From NCBI GenBank assembly GCA_000827205.1, contig KN832570.1, positions 54,937-88,880 of the forward strand: a stretch of 33,944 nt of DNA. Reading direction: 5' to 3'. This stretch comes from Plicaturopsis crispa FD-325 SS-3 (Eukaryota > Basidiomycota > Agaricomycetes > Amylocorticiales > Amylocorticiaceae). A program made the translations under genes and the position numbers. Positions within the stretch are counted from its first letter, which is position 1, and every line of letters begins with the position of its first letter. The notes under the pieces were generated by a model, which searched no databases, was not told where the DNA came from, and worked only from the letters and a program-made list of their open reading frames with translations. This document shows positions 1 through 10,420 of the stretch, piece after piece.

Positions 1-3
1 TTA

Positions 4-197
4 GCATCGCGTCGAGGCGGGAATGGCCACCAGCGACGCACAAAAGCCCGAGGGGAGCGAGCTCTGCATCGCGTAGAGACGGTAATGACCGCCAGCAACG
101 CAAAGCAAAAGCTCGAGGGAAACAAGTTCAGTGTCATGTTGAGGTGGGAATAGCCACCAGCAACACAACCCAAAAGCCTGAGGTATTCTGCTCTCCA
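4..197. repeat. Degenerate tandem repeat, ~64 bp unit, three copies
   Basis: Three consecutive blocks (about 4-65, 66-130, 131-197) share the same order of words: a GCATCGCGT-like start, GAGGCGGGAATGGCCACCAGC-like middle, then CAAAAGCCCGAGG. They diverge by many substitutions, so the array is old. The long minus-strand open frame across it is probably a by-product of the repeat. The array may continue beyond the left edge of the window. Confidence 0.75.
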
Positions 198-463
198 TAT
201 AGATAAGCAACCTATAATTGTCAGATGCGGCGCACTTGCTCGAGCAAAGCAAGTCAAAAAAGCTGAAAAGCTGTCGAGAAACAAGAAAAAAGGGAAGCCT
301 TGTGTTGCTCACCCGGGGCGTCCCCCAGGGCAACACAAGACTTGAAAAGAAAAGCAAAAAGTGGGTAGATGGATGAAAGATAGGTGGCAATGATTGTGGC
401 GAGAGGCAAGGAGTGAACAGCTCTCAATTGTTCACTGATCCGAACAAAAAGGTCGACTATTTG

Positions 464-670
464 TCACTGTTTGCAATGTGGCAACATTGCGTCTCGGCAA
501 CTCGGCAATATTAACGCAGCTACTGTATCACCACCAAATGAGTCAAATGCCAACAGAATGTTGAGGCCGTAGGCCGTAAGGTCGATAGAATGATGTGGAT
601 AAATGTCAGGATTTCGCCAGTCAGACATTCTACCGACGTTGTGGCGCACGATGTCAAAGTGAGCTCCCTC
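464..670 (-). pseudogene. Unrecognised coding fragment
   Basis: On the minus strand an open frame reads EGAHFDIVRHNVGRMSDWR and continues with IDLTAYGLNILLAFDSFGG before a stop at 464. The composition (aromatic, Gly and acidic residues, no low complexity) is that of real protein. The frame upstream of 670 contains stops and no start context is visible. The family was not recognised. It lies just outside the transposase/small-gene pair and may be a relic of an older gene or part of a mobile element. Confidence 0.35.
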
Positions 671-921
671 AACCGCAGGCTTTGGTCAAAGCTCTGGCAA
701 TTGTAATCTCCTTATGTCAACCGATGGTCCGTTAGCTCTCCCTTTGGCCTTGACGCGATGAGCATGCAATGCTATGTGCTTTATGCTTTGACAATCTCGC
801 CGGAGGACTTATATCATGTGTTCTATATGCCGCTTGCAAACAGGAAACAGGCCACCTCGTACTCCCCTCCATTCCGTTTTGCCATTGGTGTCTCTAGCTG
901 CTTTAATTTCGTTTCTGTATC

Positions 922-1621
922 ATGTCAAGCCCAGGACCGAGGAGCGGCATGAAGTTTGCCAGCGCACCCACGAGGACACCCTACGGATGCTGCAGCTCCT
1001 GCACATCCGCCCACGGATCTATCACTGTCGTCATACATCCTCAAGGTCCTGGTCCAATCGTAAGTCTGATCTCATGTTTCGCTACATGAAGAACCATTGC
1101 CCTGAGACTTTACTTACAGACGTTAAATCTAAACCTGTCGTGCGCCTCAGGCTGCTCGATCTCGAACGAGGAAAACCATGACCCATCGATCCGAGCACAG
1201 GAGTGCAATCATGAGCTGGCACCACCACACACCCCGCATTCTCGTCACGACTACGCTGAGGATGTTCCCAGTACTAGCTGCCTCGTTTCGTTGATGCAAT
1301 CTGGCGACGCTGCGGACTCCGATTCAGCAACGGAGTCCGAGGCAGATGAAGATATCATGCGTCATGTCACTGCTAAACCAGGCCAATCAAGAGGTGCTTC
1401 GAGACACGGACTTAGGTCTACAGCAGGCACAGTGACGGAACCAGATTCTGAGGCAGCTCCATCTCAGGTAGGTTTGCATACATCATGAGCATATGGATGT
1501 CTCGTACTCACTGTGAGCTTTTCAGACGATCCCGTTCATCCGGAAGCGCAGCGCTGATTCAGAAATTGGATATTCGACGACACACAAGGAAAGAAAACGA
1601 GCCCGGCTCAACCAGAATTAA
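922..1621 (+). CDS. Small three-exon gene, convergent with the Plavaka transposase; function unknown
   Basis: Three exons join in phase 0: 922-1059, 1120-1467 and 1526-1621. The introns are 60 bp and 58 bp, with GTAAGT/ACAG and GTAGGT/TCAG ends. The product would be 193 aa. The first exon contains a Cys cluster (YGCCSSCTSAHG). The middle is acidic and Ser-rich (DSDSATESEADEDI). The end is basic (RKRSADSE, KERKRARLNQN) and resembles a nuclear localisation signal. The stop TAA at 1619-1621 lies beyond the transposase stop on the other strand (1608-1610), so the genes overlap tail to tail by about 14 bp. An alternative start at 816 (MCSICRLQTG) with another frame for the first part is possible. 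No family recognised. A role as a transposon accessory protein is inference from position only. Confidence 0.5.
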
Positions 1622-4600
1622 TCGTATACACGCATAATATAATTGTTAACCGCACATAATGCTGACTTCGCTGAGCTGTACGGCGTCGTTTAGTCCCCCG
1701 AGCAGCCTGCTCAAGTTCTCCTTCTCCTTCTCGACTGTCATCCATTCCAATATCTCCATTATCCCCCTCCTCACTTTCCGCTTCCATGGCTGTTTCCTCA
1801 TCGTGGCGCGGCCCTGGAGCAGGTGCAGGCTGTCCTCGTGCTGCCTTTTTGGCCTTGTTCGTTTCGCGTGTCGCTTTCATCTTGGCCGCTGTTTTTTCTC
1901 GCTTGTCTGCCTGCGAGATGCGCAGTAGCGCAGCCAGCTCGTAATGACGTGCACGGCGGTCTGCAAAGAGGGGCGCCGGGGCTGTGAGAGTCCTGGGCAG
2001 GAGTTTCCGAATGAGGCTGGCATTGTGCAGTGCATGCATATTGAGCACAAAGTGGTCGTCATCGCTGTGCGCAATCAGGCGAATCTGCCTGTCCGTGACT
2101 TCGCGCTCTTGCATTTGATTGCGGAACGCAGAGGGCTCACACTTGCCCCTACGGCAGTCATGCTGAACAGAAATGATGAATTGGATAGACTGCGCAATAT
2201 TTGAGTATGACACACGAAGATTTCAAACCAATAAGCGTACCTGCGAAGATACAGTGACCAGTTTACGGAGCCCTGGAGATCTACCAAGTACAGGCATGTC
2301 AAACTCAGGATGCCGAGCACCTCCGAGATGAAACTCCTCGAGCGTTACCAGATCCTGCTGAGGGTCACTTCCATCAGCAGTGATGATTTCAGTTATGCGA
2401 CCAAACACAGGATGGCTGCTGCTATTTGACTGTCAAAGTGCCTCGTTGCTTTAGTCCGACCAGATTTGAGGTGTAGCGCAAAGTTAGAGACGAACCGTTG
2501 ACGCGGAGTTTTGCTGCTGCGCAACGACCCACGATCCAATTCCATATTTATCGCCGGACTGCGCGACGACACTGATGCAGCTGCACCAAGCTGAGAAGCG
2601 CCCAAAGTCTGCAGGAGGTTCGTTTCCGTTTGATGCTGCACGCGTCTCTCCCCAAGTACGTGCAGGAGCCTTTTTAACAGCAGCACGACGGACGTGTCCT
2701 GAAAAAAATCCAGTGAAATGATCAGTCTTTGAACATAAATTAAACAGCCAGGGACCAAGAAAATAACCAGGCTTTACGACTTGAGGTGGAACCCATCCAA
2801 GATGACGCTGGATGATCGGATCATTCTTCAAGACGTCTCGAACGGAGTGTCCTGCTTGCACCCATTCACCGTCTTCTTCCCAGAAGCCTCCGCTCAAGAT
2901 ATGCTTCAGGCGGTCCATAGATATGAATTTTGAGGCTATATCTCGACTCGGCGCTAAGTGGTTGCTGAGTACGGAGCGCAGACGGAAAATTGCATTGAAG
3001 CATTCGAAAATTTCAGTGGATTTCCGGATGGTGGGACCAAAGCGCTTAACATCCTCGATGAGATGAGGTAGAATATGTAGCTTCATCTTTTTCAAGACTT
3101 TTGCAGGATCGAGGGTACCGAAGGCGTCCAGTACGTTTCCGATAAGGACTTCAAGGTCTGCCTGCTCACATAATATATTGTCAGCTTGTCATACCGTTAT
3201 TACCTGTAAGCGATAGACGTACCGTATACTCGTCCATGTTCTCGATCTCGTGCACCCACAACATTGCACCCAACGAGCCTAGTGCCTTAATCAATATAAA
3301 TTCGTCGGGAGTGACCAGATCGTGGACGTGAAAGACCATTGTCTGCATCAATGTCTTGAAATGCTTCCCGATCAGGCCATTTCGATACTGCATCATATAT
3401 GCAGCGCGGATGGGGGGGGACAGTCAGACCACTGATATCGGTTGACTGCAGCCGAATGACGAATAGGTCTTGCTCCTTTTCTTTCCAGGAGGTGTGCAGG
3501 CCATGCCAGGCATACTTAATGATGCCGAGGAGAACAGTATGCAGGATCTCGACTGGCGTATCCTGGGCGACGTCAAGTCCTAGTTCCGCACTGTGAGCAG
3601 ACGACAACAACGGCATGGCTTATTCGTACCTTCGACAAGCAACAAGGGGTTTAATTTTTCACCAGGCTGATCGTCAAGCCATTGTTGCAGCTCCTCAGCG
3701 ATTGACTCCGATGATCGACCAGGCTGGTCGGCCTTGAGTGTGCGCGATTTGGATAACAGGATGTCGATCCAGTGCTGCACGATCTTGTCTTTCGTCCCTG
3801 TGGCAGTCTGCCTGTCTAATATAGGCTTCTCGACACCGTGCTTAGCTAGATGTATCTGTGCTTCCAGCTCGACCTTAGTTTCTGCAGCGGTACGAGAATC
3901 TCCTGGCTTTTTATCATGTTCAGCTTTGTGCGTACCATTCGCAATGTTAATCTTACATAGTGTAACTGGTGATATCCTTCATCCGATTCTACGACAGCAT
4001 GAGGACCACCCTGCTTGCATTTGCGACATTTGCAGTTCGCATTACCCCCCATATGCGAAGCTTCTTCCGACTGCTGAGGATTATCGGCGGGGAGATCTGG
4101 GCAACGCAGAATCGCACGGCATTTGCGGTGGGTCGCGGCATTATAGCAGCGAATTGGATTTGAATGTGTCGATCTGATTTGAAGGTAAGAACATGATGCT
4201 AGACTAAATGAATCCAAAGGTAGGTTACTCGATCTGCTCCATGACCGCTGCAAATTGCTCAGGGGATGTCGCGTTCGGGGACGTCGACACAAAGCGAACG
4301 AAATATTCTTACTGAAGGAGGCGTCCGGGAAGGTTTGAGTTTGACATGTACATGTTGATGTGCTTGTTGTACTGCTTCGACCGATTTCCCGAGACGTCGT
4401 CGCACCAGATCGGCAACATCACGACGACCAAGTCCTCACCCTCAGCCAGCTCTCGGAGCCGGTTAGGCATTTGGGGTATATCTGCGACTACGTCAGCTGC
4501 ATGGGTGCATAAGCTTAGGTCAAATGCTGTATCAAGTGCATCGAACTTACCAGCCCACGGGATACCGGTGCTGAGGTCTTGCACGACGTCAAAATAATTG

Positions 4601-6050
4601 TCGAGGAAATCGTCTGCAGGTACGCTTTGCATGGCCTGTCCACAGATCCAGCCCGTCTGACTCAGAATGAAGTGAGCAAAGATGAGTGTGAGAGTCAAGT
4701 TGCGACGCACCTCACGCAAAACCACGTTGGTACAGTCGGCGCAAAGGCGCCCACCACGAATGATCCAACTCCGTGGGATGACGAGCTCACCGCTTTGAAG
4801 GCGTGCAACCTCATCGATATAGAAATGCTTCAAGCCTTTTGCGTACATGGGTGTACGCTCGGAAGGCTTGAAATCCTTCCACCGCTGTGCCTGCCAGACT
4901 TCGGATACAGGCCCGTCAGTTTCTTCAGGATAGAAGTGGAGATGCTTCGCGATCTCCGGATTGGAGAAGTCCTGTGATTTTGCGGTCAGTTAATAAACGA
5001 GAAAGGCATTGAAATGCATACCTTTGCTACAGAATTGCGAACATCATTGACATAGAAACGATTCCCAAGACTAGACGTATATCCCTGCAAGTCCCCTCCG
5101 ATTGTCGAACGGAGGCTTGCTTGCATCTTGCGGAAAGCATGGAATGAGGGCACATTCTTGACTCCACATTCTCTCAGCGTCCAAAGGATCATGCGGAATT
5201 GCGCCGAGGACATGCGGAGTCGGGGAAGGTTGTCGATGATGTCCAGTAGCATTGTCTGTTCCAAAGTAAATTTTACTGTGTCAAAACCAAATGAGAGCTG
5301 CCTTACCACTTTATTCGGATACGAGCTATATGACGGGTCACTGCGTATACCAGAGAGATGGTCGAGGTCAGAACCCTCGTCATTGTCAAAGGGATTGTCA
5401 AGCCCTGTAACAGATTATTATTACAGTCGAGAGCAGAATACACAGCAATATACTTACCAAGGGCACGAAATTTATCGGCCACGCCGGCTACCGTGGGATG
5501 GTCCTCGAGGTCCTCGCCAAATTCGTCTTCTTCTTCGGCCTGGAGGTGAAGAATCTCAACTTCCCTGCGAAGCCGCTCGCGTTCGTCGTCGGGATCATGG
5601 ACGATGGGCGAAATATAAGTCGGAATCAGCTCCGGCATATCGTCAAACACGTGATTGTCTGCAGCGCTGTCAGCACCCACAGGATCAACAGTGTCGAAAA
5701 GACCTGGGGTATTTGAAGGCCTAGGATTGGGAACTTGTGAATCGGCATTCCACCAGTCATCTGCAGAAGCATATGCTGTCTGCAGTCGTTTCGCATCCTC
5801 AGCCGCCAACCGAGAACGCATGGCCAGGACATCCTCAAGCTCCGAATGGCGGTCGGACTCGAGGTGTCGCTTGTACGAGCCCTTGTTGATCCATTTCCCG
5901 AGACCAGCGGGATCGACGGCTTTACAGATTTTGCATCGGACGAGGCCAGTGTCATTGTTCAACTCGAACTCTACAGCCAAGTGTTACTAAATGCCAGAGT
6001 TCAATGCGACAACACTTACCGGAAGGAAGGGGATGTGAGCGTGCAGGCAT
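1608..6050 (-). pseudogene. Plavaka-type DNA transposase gene, disrupted
   Basis: Recognised by fungal Plavaka transposase motifs across at least nine exons. In order: MPARSHPLP start exon (6050-6020); a finger-like CKIC...HLESDRH; LLDIIDNLPRLRMSS and RECGVKNVPSFHAFR (5.1-5.3 kb); FSNPEIAKHLHFYPEE (~4.9 kb); LPIWCDDVSGNRSKQYNKH (~4.4 kb); EYFVRFVSTSPNATSPEQ (~4.28 kb); LPADNPQQSEEASHMGGN (~4.05 kb); TPVEILHTVLLGIIKY (~3.53 kb); IEDVKRFGPTIRKSTEIFE (~3.03 kb); GGFWEEDGEWVQAG (~2.87 kb); LEEFHLGGARHPEFDMP (~2.31 kb); FVLNMHALHNASLIRKLLP (~2.03 kb). The tail is Lys/Glu-rich. Family role: cut-and-paste transposition in the nucleus. Two lesions are visible: an in-frame TAA at 4309-4311 directly before EYFVRF, and a +1 shift in a G8 run at 3412-3419. 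No clear terminal inverted repeats were found. Confidence 0.9.
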
Positions 6051-6221
6051 CTTGACTGGGAGTGTTTGTGTCTGCAAAATACGTCGGTGGGCTGTAAGTG
6101 AAAAGTTTGAGGTGTATGTTCATTTATGACAGCCATGAGTCCGAAAACAATAGAAATCACACATTTGGAGGTGCGTATTGTATTCTGTGGATGATCGTCG
6201 AGGCGGTAAGATACGAGTTCT

Positions 6222-6266
6222 GGTTTCGTTTTTGCTGCGCCGCAGTGGCGCGGCAAAAACGAGACC
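6222..6266. repeat. 20 bp inverted repeat (hairpin) in divergent promoter region
   Basis: Arms 6222-6241 and 6247-6266 are reverse complements at 18 of 20 positions, separated by the 5-base loop GCAGT. The arms contain CGTTTTTGC and GCAAAAACG. The site lies between the transposase start (6050, minus) and the next gene (6512, plus). It could be a regulatory palindrome, a transposase-binding end or a tiny foldback insertion; the sequence does not decide. Confidence 0.8.
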
Positions 6267-6433
6267 AAAAGTCTGCTTGAGGGCCGGTCAGCACGACTTG
6301 GCGGCGCTGCGTGCGACGCGCTTTGCCACTGCACTCTTTATTGGACACACTTGTGACCGTCTTTGGCCCTCGACACCTTGCATGCTCCCAAGCGTTCCTG
6401 CGCAATCATGGTGTCCACTTTGGCATTCTGGGC

Positions 6434-6440
6434 TATAAAT
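6434..6440 (+). promoter_or_regulatory. TATA box of the 6512 gene
   Basis: TATAAAT lies about 75 bp upstream of the ATG at 6512, a normal distance for a fungal core promoter. There is no ATG between the two. Confidence 0.5.
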
Positions 6441-6511
6441 CAAGGTGTGTCCAAGTCGTTCTTGTTGGTTCAAGACACCACATAACGTTCTGAATCCTGT
6501 TTCAAAGCACC

Positions 6512-7907
6512 ATGTCGTCGTCTCGAAACTCCACACCGCCTCCGCCACCCCCAGACTCTGTTATCGACCCGTCACTGCTATCCCCGTCCTCTCGGTTTGT
6601 TCTACAAACAAAATGTGCACATGCTGACCGGCAAATCAACGAGGACCACGACGACACCAACAACACCAACAACAACAACGAGAACGCTGAGTTCAATCCC
6701 TTCATGTCTGCTTCTCAGGCTGCCCCCAGCCGGTCGACAACACTGGCTACTTTGACCCACAAAGCTCTCTGCAAGAATTCGGGAGATTAGTGAAGAGACA
6801 CAAGAAGCTGTCACCTGAGTCCGAGGCCGACTTCGACAATTTCTGCCAGGTGCGTTGAATATTTCTTGTGCCACTTGCCATGTACTGAGCATTGCCATTG
6901 ATCCTCGCAGTCGGTCCGGCTGAGCACCTGGCCCTGCTATACTCGGGTGTTCTGCAAGTCCGTGATCTACAGCGGCAACAACTGAAGGCCGAAGACTGGA
7001 AACCCTCAAGGTCAATGCTCTACCGTTGACGAGACAATCCTTATGTCTAATACATCATCAACAGAGCAGCATTCGGACGTGATCTCAAGCTTTTCTACTC
7101 TCACCAACGATGACCTCGTACCGCGGCGAAGCCGCTCAGAACGTCCTGGTAAGCAACCTTGGTCCCTTCGCAAACATGGCTGATCATTCAACGTCTTCAT
7201 CAAAGAACGCACTGCGCGAGATCAACCTTGCGGAGCTTCCCCCAGATTCTGAGCCGGGGCGCACCAAACTCGTCCTCGAAATTGTCACTAACCAACTCAC
7301 ATCCTTCCGAAACATCATCAAGAGCAAGGTCAGTGTCAGCATAGTCTTACGGTACGGCTCTGTTTGCTCAGTTTGCTCCCAGGTCACGGAATCCATCAGC
7401 CCGGGATGCAAGTTCCGCAATCTTGCGGCACTCGCACACGCTGTCGTTGGACCTACGATGGTGAAGCCAACGCTGCAGCTGTACATCCGTCTGGCCTTCA
7501 TCGTACGTCCTGCCCTCTTGCAGTATCTCAGTGTATCTTATCGTGTTCGATCCAGCGCTGGCATGTTGTCAACTACCCCAAAATCGAGGAAGAGTTCTGG
7601 CCCAAAGTCGACGAAACCTTGCAGAAATGGCGCACCGACTTCACGACAAGAACAGAACTTGATAGGTATGTGATCGCTCTGCCTATCCTATGCACAGTCT
7701 GTCTGACATTCCTCTCTGTCGGGCAGCGCGTTCAACCAGCTATACAACGCTGACAAGGTCGAATACGGCGATCCAGCACTGAGCGAGTTCAGTGTCATTG
7801 AAGCACGCAACGTCCCGGATTGGCAGGTCACGCTGAGCACGCACGCTAAGCGTGTCATCGCACCGTCGAAGTCCAGGAAGCGGAGGCGAGGCAACGACAA
7901 ACCATAG
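6512..7907 (+). CDS. Multi-exon hypothetical protein of an uncharacterised basidiomycete family, possibly a pseudogene
   Basis: Starts MSSSRNSTPPPPPPDSV at 6512 and ends with a basic tail (PSKSRKRRRGNDKP, TAG at 7905-7907). Clear exons include SLQEFGRLVKRHKKLSPES (~6.8 kb), GPAEHLALLYSGVLQVRDLQ (~6.93 kb), REINLAELPPD (~7.22 kb), KPTLQLYIRLAFI (~7.47 kb), EEEFWPKVDETLQKWR (~7.59 kb) and FNQLYNADKVEYGDP (~7.74 kb). Introns at 7330-7381, 7504-7554 and 7665-7727 join cleanly. From memory, proteins with the order QLYxRxAFxR, then FWxKVDxxL, then a YG motif recur as unnamed predicted proteins in mushrooms; no function is known to me. Frame changes needed near 6720, 6899 and 7105 have no obvious splice solution. 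Either the gene is damaged or its first half uses exons I could not resolve. Confidence 0.6.
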
Positions 7908-8284
7908 GTTGTATTGTCGGACAGTTCACAACAGAATGTAGTATTATTGCCCAGCTGTACATTCTACCAATTCAATTGATATTAATCTCGGACGTCCTGC
8001 CTGATATCCTGCTCGCAATAAATTATGCTCGCTCAAAGCCATTGGGAGTTGACATCTTACTGTGAATATCGGATGGACCGTGTATTGAACATGCTCATTT
8101 GATTCTGGGATCTCAATGCGCGGCCACAGAAAGCAGGTTATCAACTCTCAATTCTGTAAATACTGCTTGGGGAGCATATACATGACAGTATTTAAGTACA
8201 GGATTGAAACGAACACAGAAAGGATGCAAAGCTGGGAAGCGGTCTGCACATTTGACCCGCATCGGGCCAGTGGCGAATCTGCGA

Positions 8285-8680
8285 CATCGGTGAAAAAGGG
8301 CCCACGGCGCAGGGGGGTGACATCCCTCAATGCGACCAGCGCGCGCACGCCAGCGAAAGCAAGTACCCCGCGTACCTGGGCCAGGCGACTTGAGACTCGT
8401 TCCACCACTCGCCCGGAGCTTGACGTGGAGTGCGTTGATGCCGACTTCGCGGAAGCGGGGACGTTGGTCAGAGCGGCGAGCATAGCCGTGTGAGCAGTCC
8501 GCGCAGCGGTTCCTCGGGCTAAAGCTGAGTGCGCCGGTAAAACAGAGGCCTCCTTGTGGAGAGATCAGCGACATAAGCGCGTATGTCGTTAAAGGAGGGA
8601 TACGCACTGCGCCGAATACCAGCTCGCCCTTGACAATCTGGGGTGCGAGCGAGACCGTTGTCGTCCTTGGGCACTCCTTC
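8285..8680 (-). pseudogene. RPS14: 40S ribosomal protein S14 (uS11) pseudogene
   Basis: Minus-strand pieces in different frames match successive parts of eukaryotic uS11. They are SLAPQIVKGELVFGAVRI (~8.62 kb), SFNDIRAYVADLS (~8.58 kb), AMLAAL (~8.48 kb), VGINALHVKLRASGGT followed by KSPGPG (~8.42 kb), and AGRIE or RDVTP (~8.33 kb). These correspond to the known uS11 blocks GPQV..GE.VFGV, ASFNDTFVHVTDLSG, YAAMLAAQD, VGI.ALH.KLRA.GGT..KTPGPG and GRIEDVTP. At least three frame changes and loss of the middle (TGGMKVKADRDES region) make it non-functional. No introns separate the blocks, which suggests a processed copy or an old decayed duplicate. A working uS11 gene must exist elsewhere in the genome. 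Confidence 0.85.
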
Positions 8681-8799
8681 AGCCCAGTGTAGCACAGGGG
8701 CCGAAAACGAGCACCCCACAGGCAGCATACATGTCACAGACAAGCTTTGATGTGCATGTTATCTCTATACGGACTTAGAAAGTTATAAAACGTACCAGA

Positions 8800-9233
8800 A
8801 AAACGCGACCCGCGTCGGTGACGTCGAACGACGACAGCACCACCGTAGCGAGATCCTGAGTCGGCCTGCTCGACTCGTTATTCACAACATCCTAGCACAC
8901 TTACGACATCCCCACCAATAACGCGGGCCCACAAAGACTTCTGGAACCAACAAATCAGCATGCAATCTTCACGGAAGTCATACATTGAGAAACACGACTC
9001 CAGCCGCGCTCTGGTACGAGTCGGACACATTGCTGCGGACCTGCTGTCCACAAAGCTGACGGGAATGCTTGATAGAAACTAAAATACGGACGTACCTCAG
9101 CGTAGGTTGCCGATTTCGATTTTGTGCATAAGGAGTAAGTAGCAGCTGGCCGTGCATGGGTTATAACGAGACTCACACAAGCACAAAAATGCTCCTCGTT
9201 GGAGGCTGTGTCCACCATGGGCCGCTGTCGCAA
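8800..9233 (-). CDS. Possible small-exon gene, unrecognised
   Basis: Reading the minus strand from an ATG near 9217 (MVDTASNEEHFCAC), a series of short exon-like pieces with splice signals can be followed: one ending SATYAE before GTACGT, then VRSNVSDSYQSAAGVVFLN, KSLWARVIGGDV, and a piece reading ESSRPTQDLATVVLSSFDV that ends before GTACGT near 8797. They look protein-like, but one intron would be only ~13 bp. The model is therefore insecure. It lies directly upstream of the S14 pseudogene on the same strand and may be part of the same relic. Confidence 0.25.
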
Positions 9234-9599
9234 GTAGAGAATGGAAGGGCGCGCGTTTGCGATAGGGGATCAAGAGGAGGGAGATGCGGTGGTGGTGGAA
9301 CAGAGGGAAGTGGACTTGACGACGGACTCGGACTCGACGACGCGGGTATCGAGATTACGTAAGTACCCACTTCGCAAAGGGCCCTTGCCCGTTGGGCCAC
9401 TCAATATGTGAGTCCGTGCACGTATATTCAGCTCGAAGGTGCTGAGGTCCCAGCCTGTGCCAGAGGAAGGTTATTGAGGCCGTTGATTCTGCAATGTTTG
9501 TGTTGCATGTAGAGTCGACCTCGGGGCCTCTTGGTACCGCCGCTGGGGTTGGTTGAGGCGCAGACCTCGCGTAGACATTTGAAAGTACTAGTGACCTCA

Positions 9600-10420
9600 G
9601 GTTGATCTCAAAGCAATGTATTTGGGACGTTGTCTTGGTAAAATGTCCGTGTGACAAACCCAACGTATTGCGTCAACGGACGTCGAAGAAAAAGGTCCTT
9701 CGAGAGGTCGACCAGATACATGAATATTTAGACGCCGTAAGTTTCCGGCCTCTCTTGGTCGTAAGTTGTAACAGTGGCACAGCAGGATCTGTTCGTCTCG
9801 TATTACTATAGCCTCGATAGTGATGCGCGCATTATAGGACGGTCCAAATCAACCAACGCTACCCTGCCCAACTATGTGAACGGGTGCGCACAGTTCCACG
9901 ACCACATCATTTTGACGGACGTCGTATCATACCGTCCTCCTCCCTTACCAAGGCCTCAGCATCTATTGTACAAGCGGATTACGGTGGAGTTCGCTATGTC
10001 GGACAAGTCCTCAAGATAATAATCCATCAGCAAGCAAAATTCGAAGGGCGTTCAACGGTCTTTAGGATGCGCTAGTTTCGCCGACGGACGAACACCGACA
10101 CAAGTGCTTGGGACCCTTAGTAAGTGTCATTCTATTCCCGAGTTTCAGTTAACTCACTGCGGCTACTACATCCCGGAGCTGGAGGTTTTCGTGTGGTATT
10201 GCGACAAATATCTTGGTGATTTTGACCTTGGACCTCCGACCCTTGTCTCAGTTTCGGACATCTTATCTCAAGCATGCCGTTTAACCGTCAACCAGCGGCG
10301 CGCCGTTAAAAGCGCCGAGTTTGAGGACATGGACAACGAGGACGAGGATGAGGATGCACTCGACATCCCTGGTGTCAAATTCTGGGTTACCGCTGGTCTC
10401 TCTCGTGTACGTGCAGAATT
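9600..10420 (+). pseudogene. Degraded gene fragment, transposon-associated type suspected
   Basis: Plus-strand stretches look coding but do not join. They are SKKKVLREVDQIHEYLDA (~9.7 kb), SIVQADYGGVRYVGQVLKI through KFEGRSTVFRMR (~9.95-10.07 kb, then TAG), and YYIPELEVFVWYCDKYLGD through VSVSDILSQACRLTV (~10.17-10.29 kb). These are followed by an acidic tract and KFWVTAGLSR (~10.39 kb). The pattern resembles C-terminal regions of repeated, unnamed, transposon-linked mushroom proteins (memory only). An internal stop at 10072-10074 and a frame mismatch near 10120 argue that it is dead. Confidence 0.4.

Noticed and set aside
1-390. A 129-codon minus-strand open frame
   Set aside because: It runs through the tandem repeat, is open to the window edge and has no recognisable domain; treated as repeat by-product.
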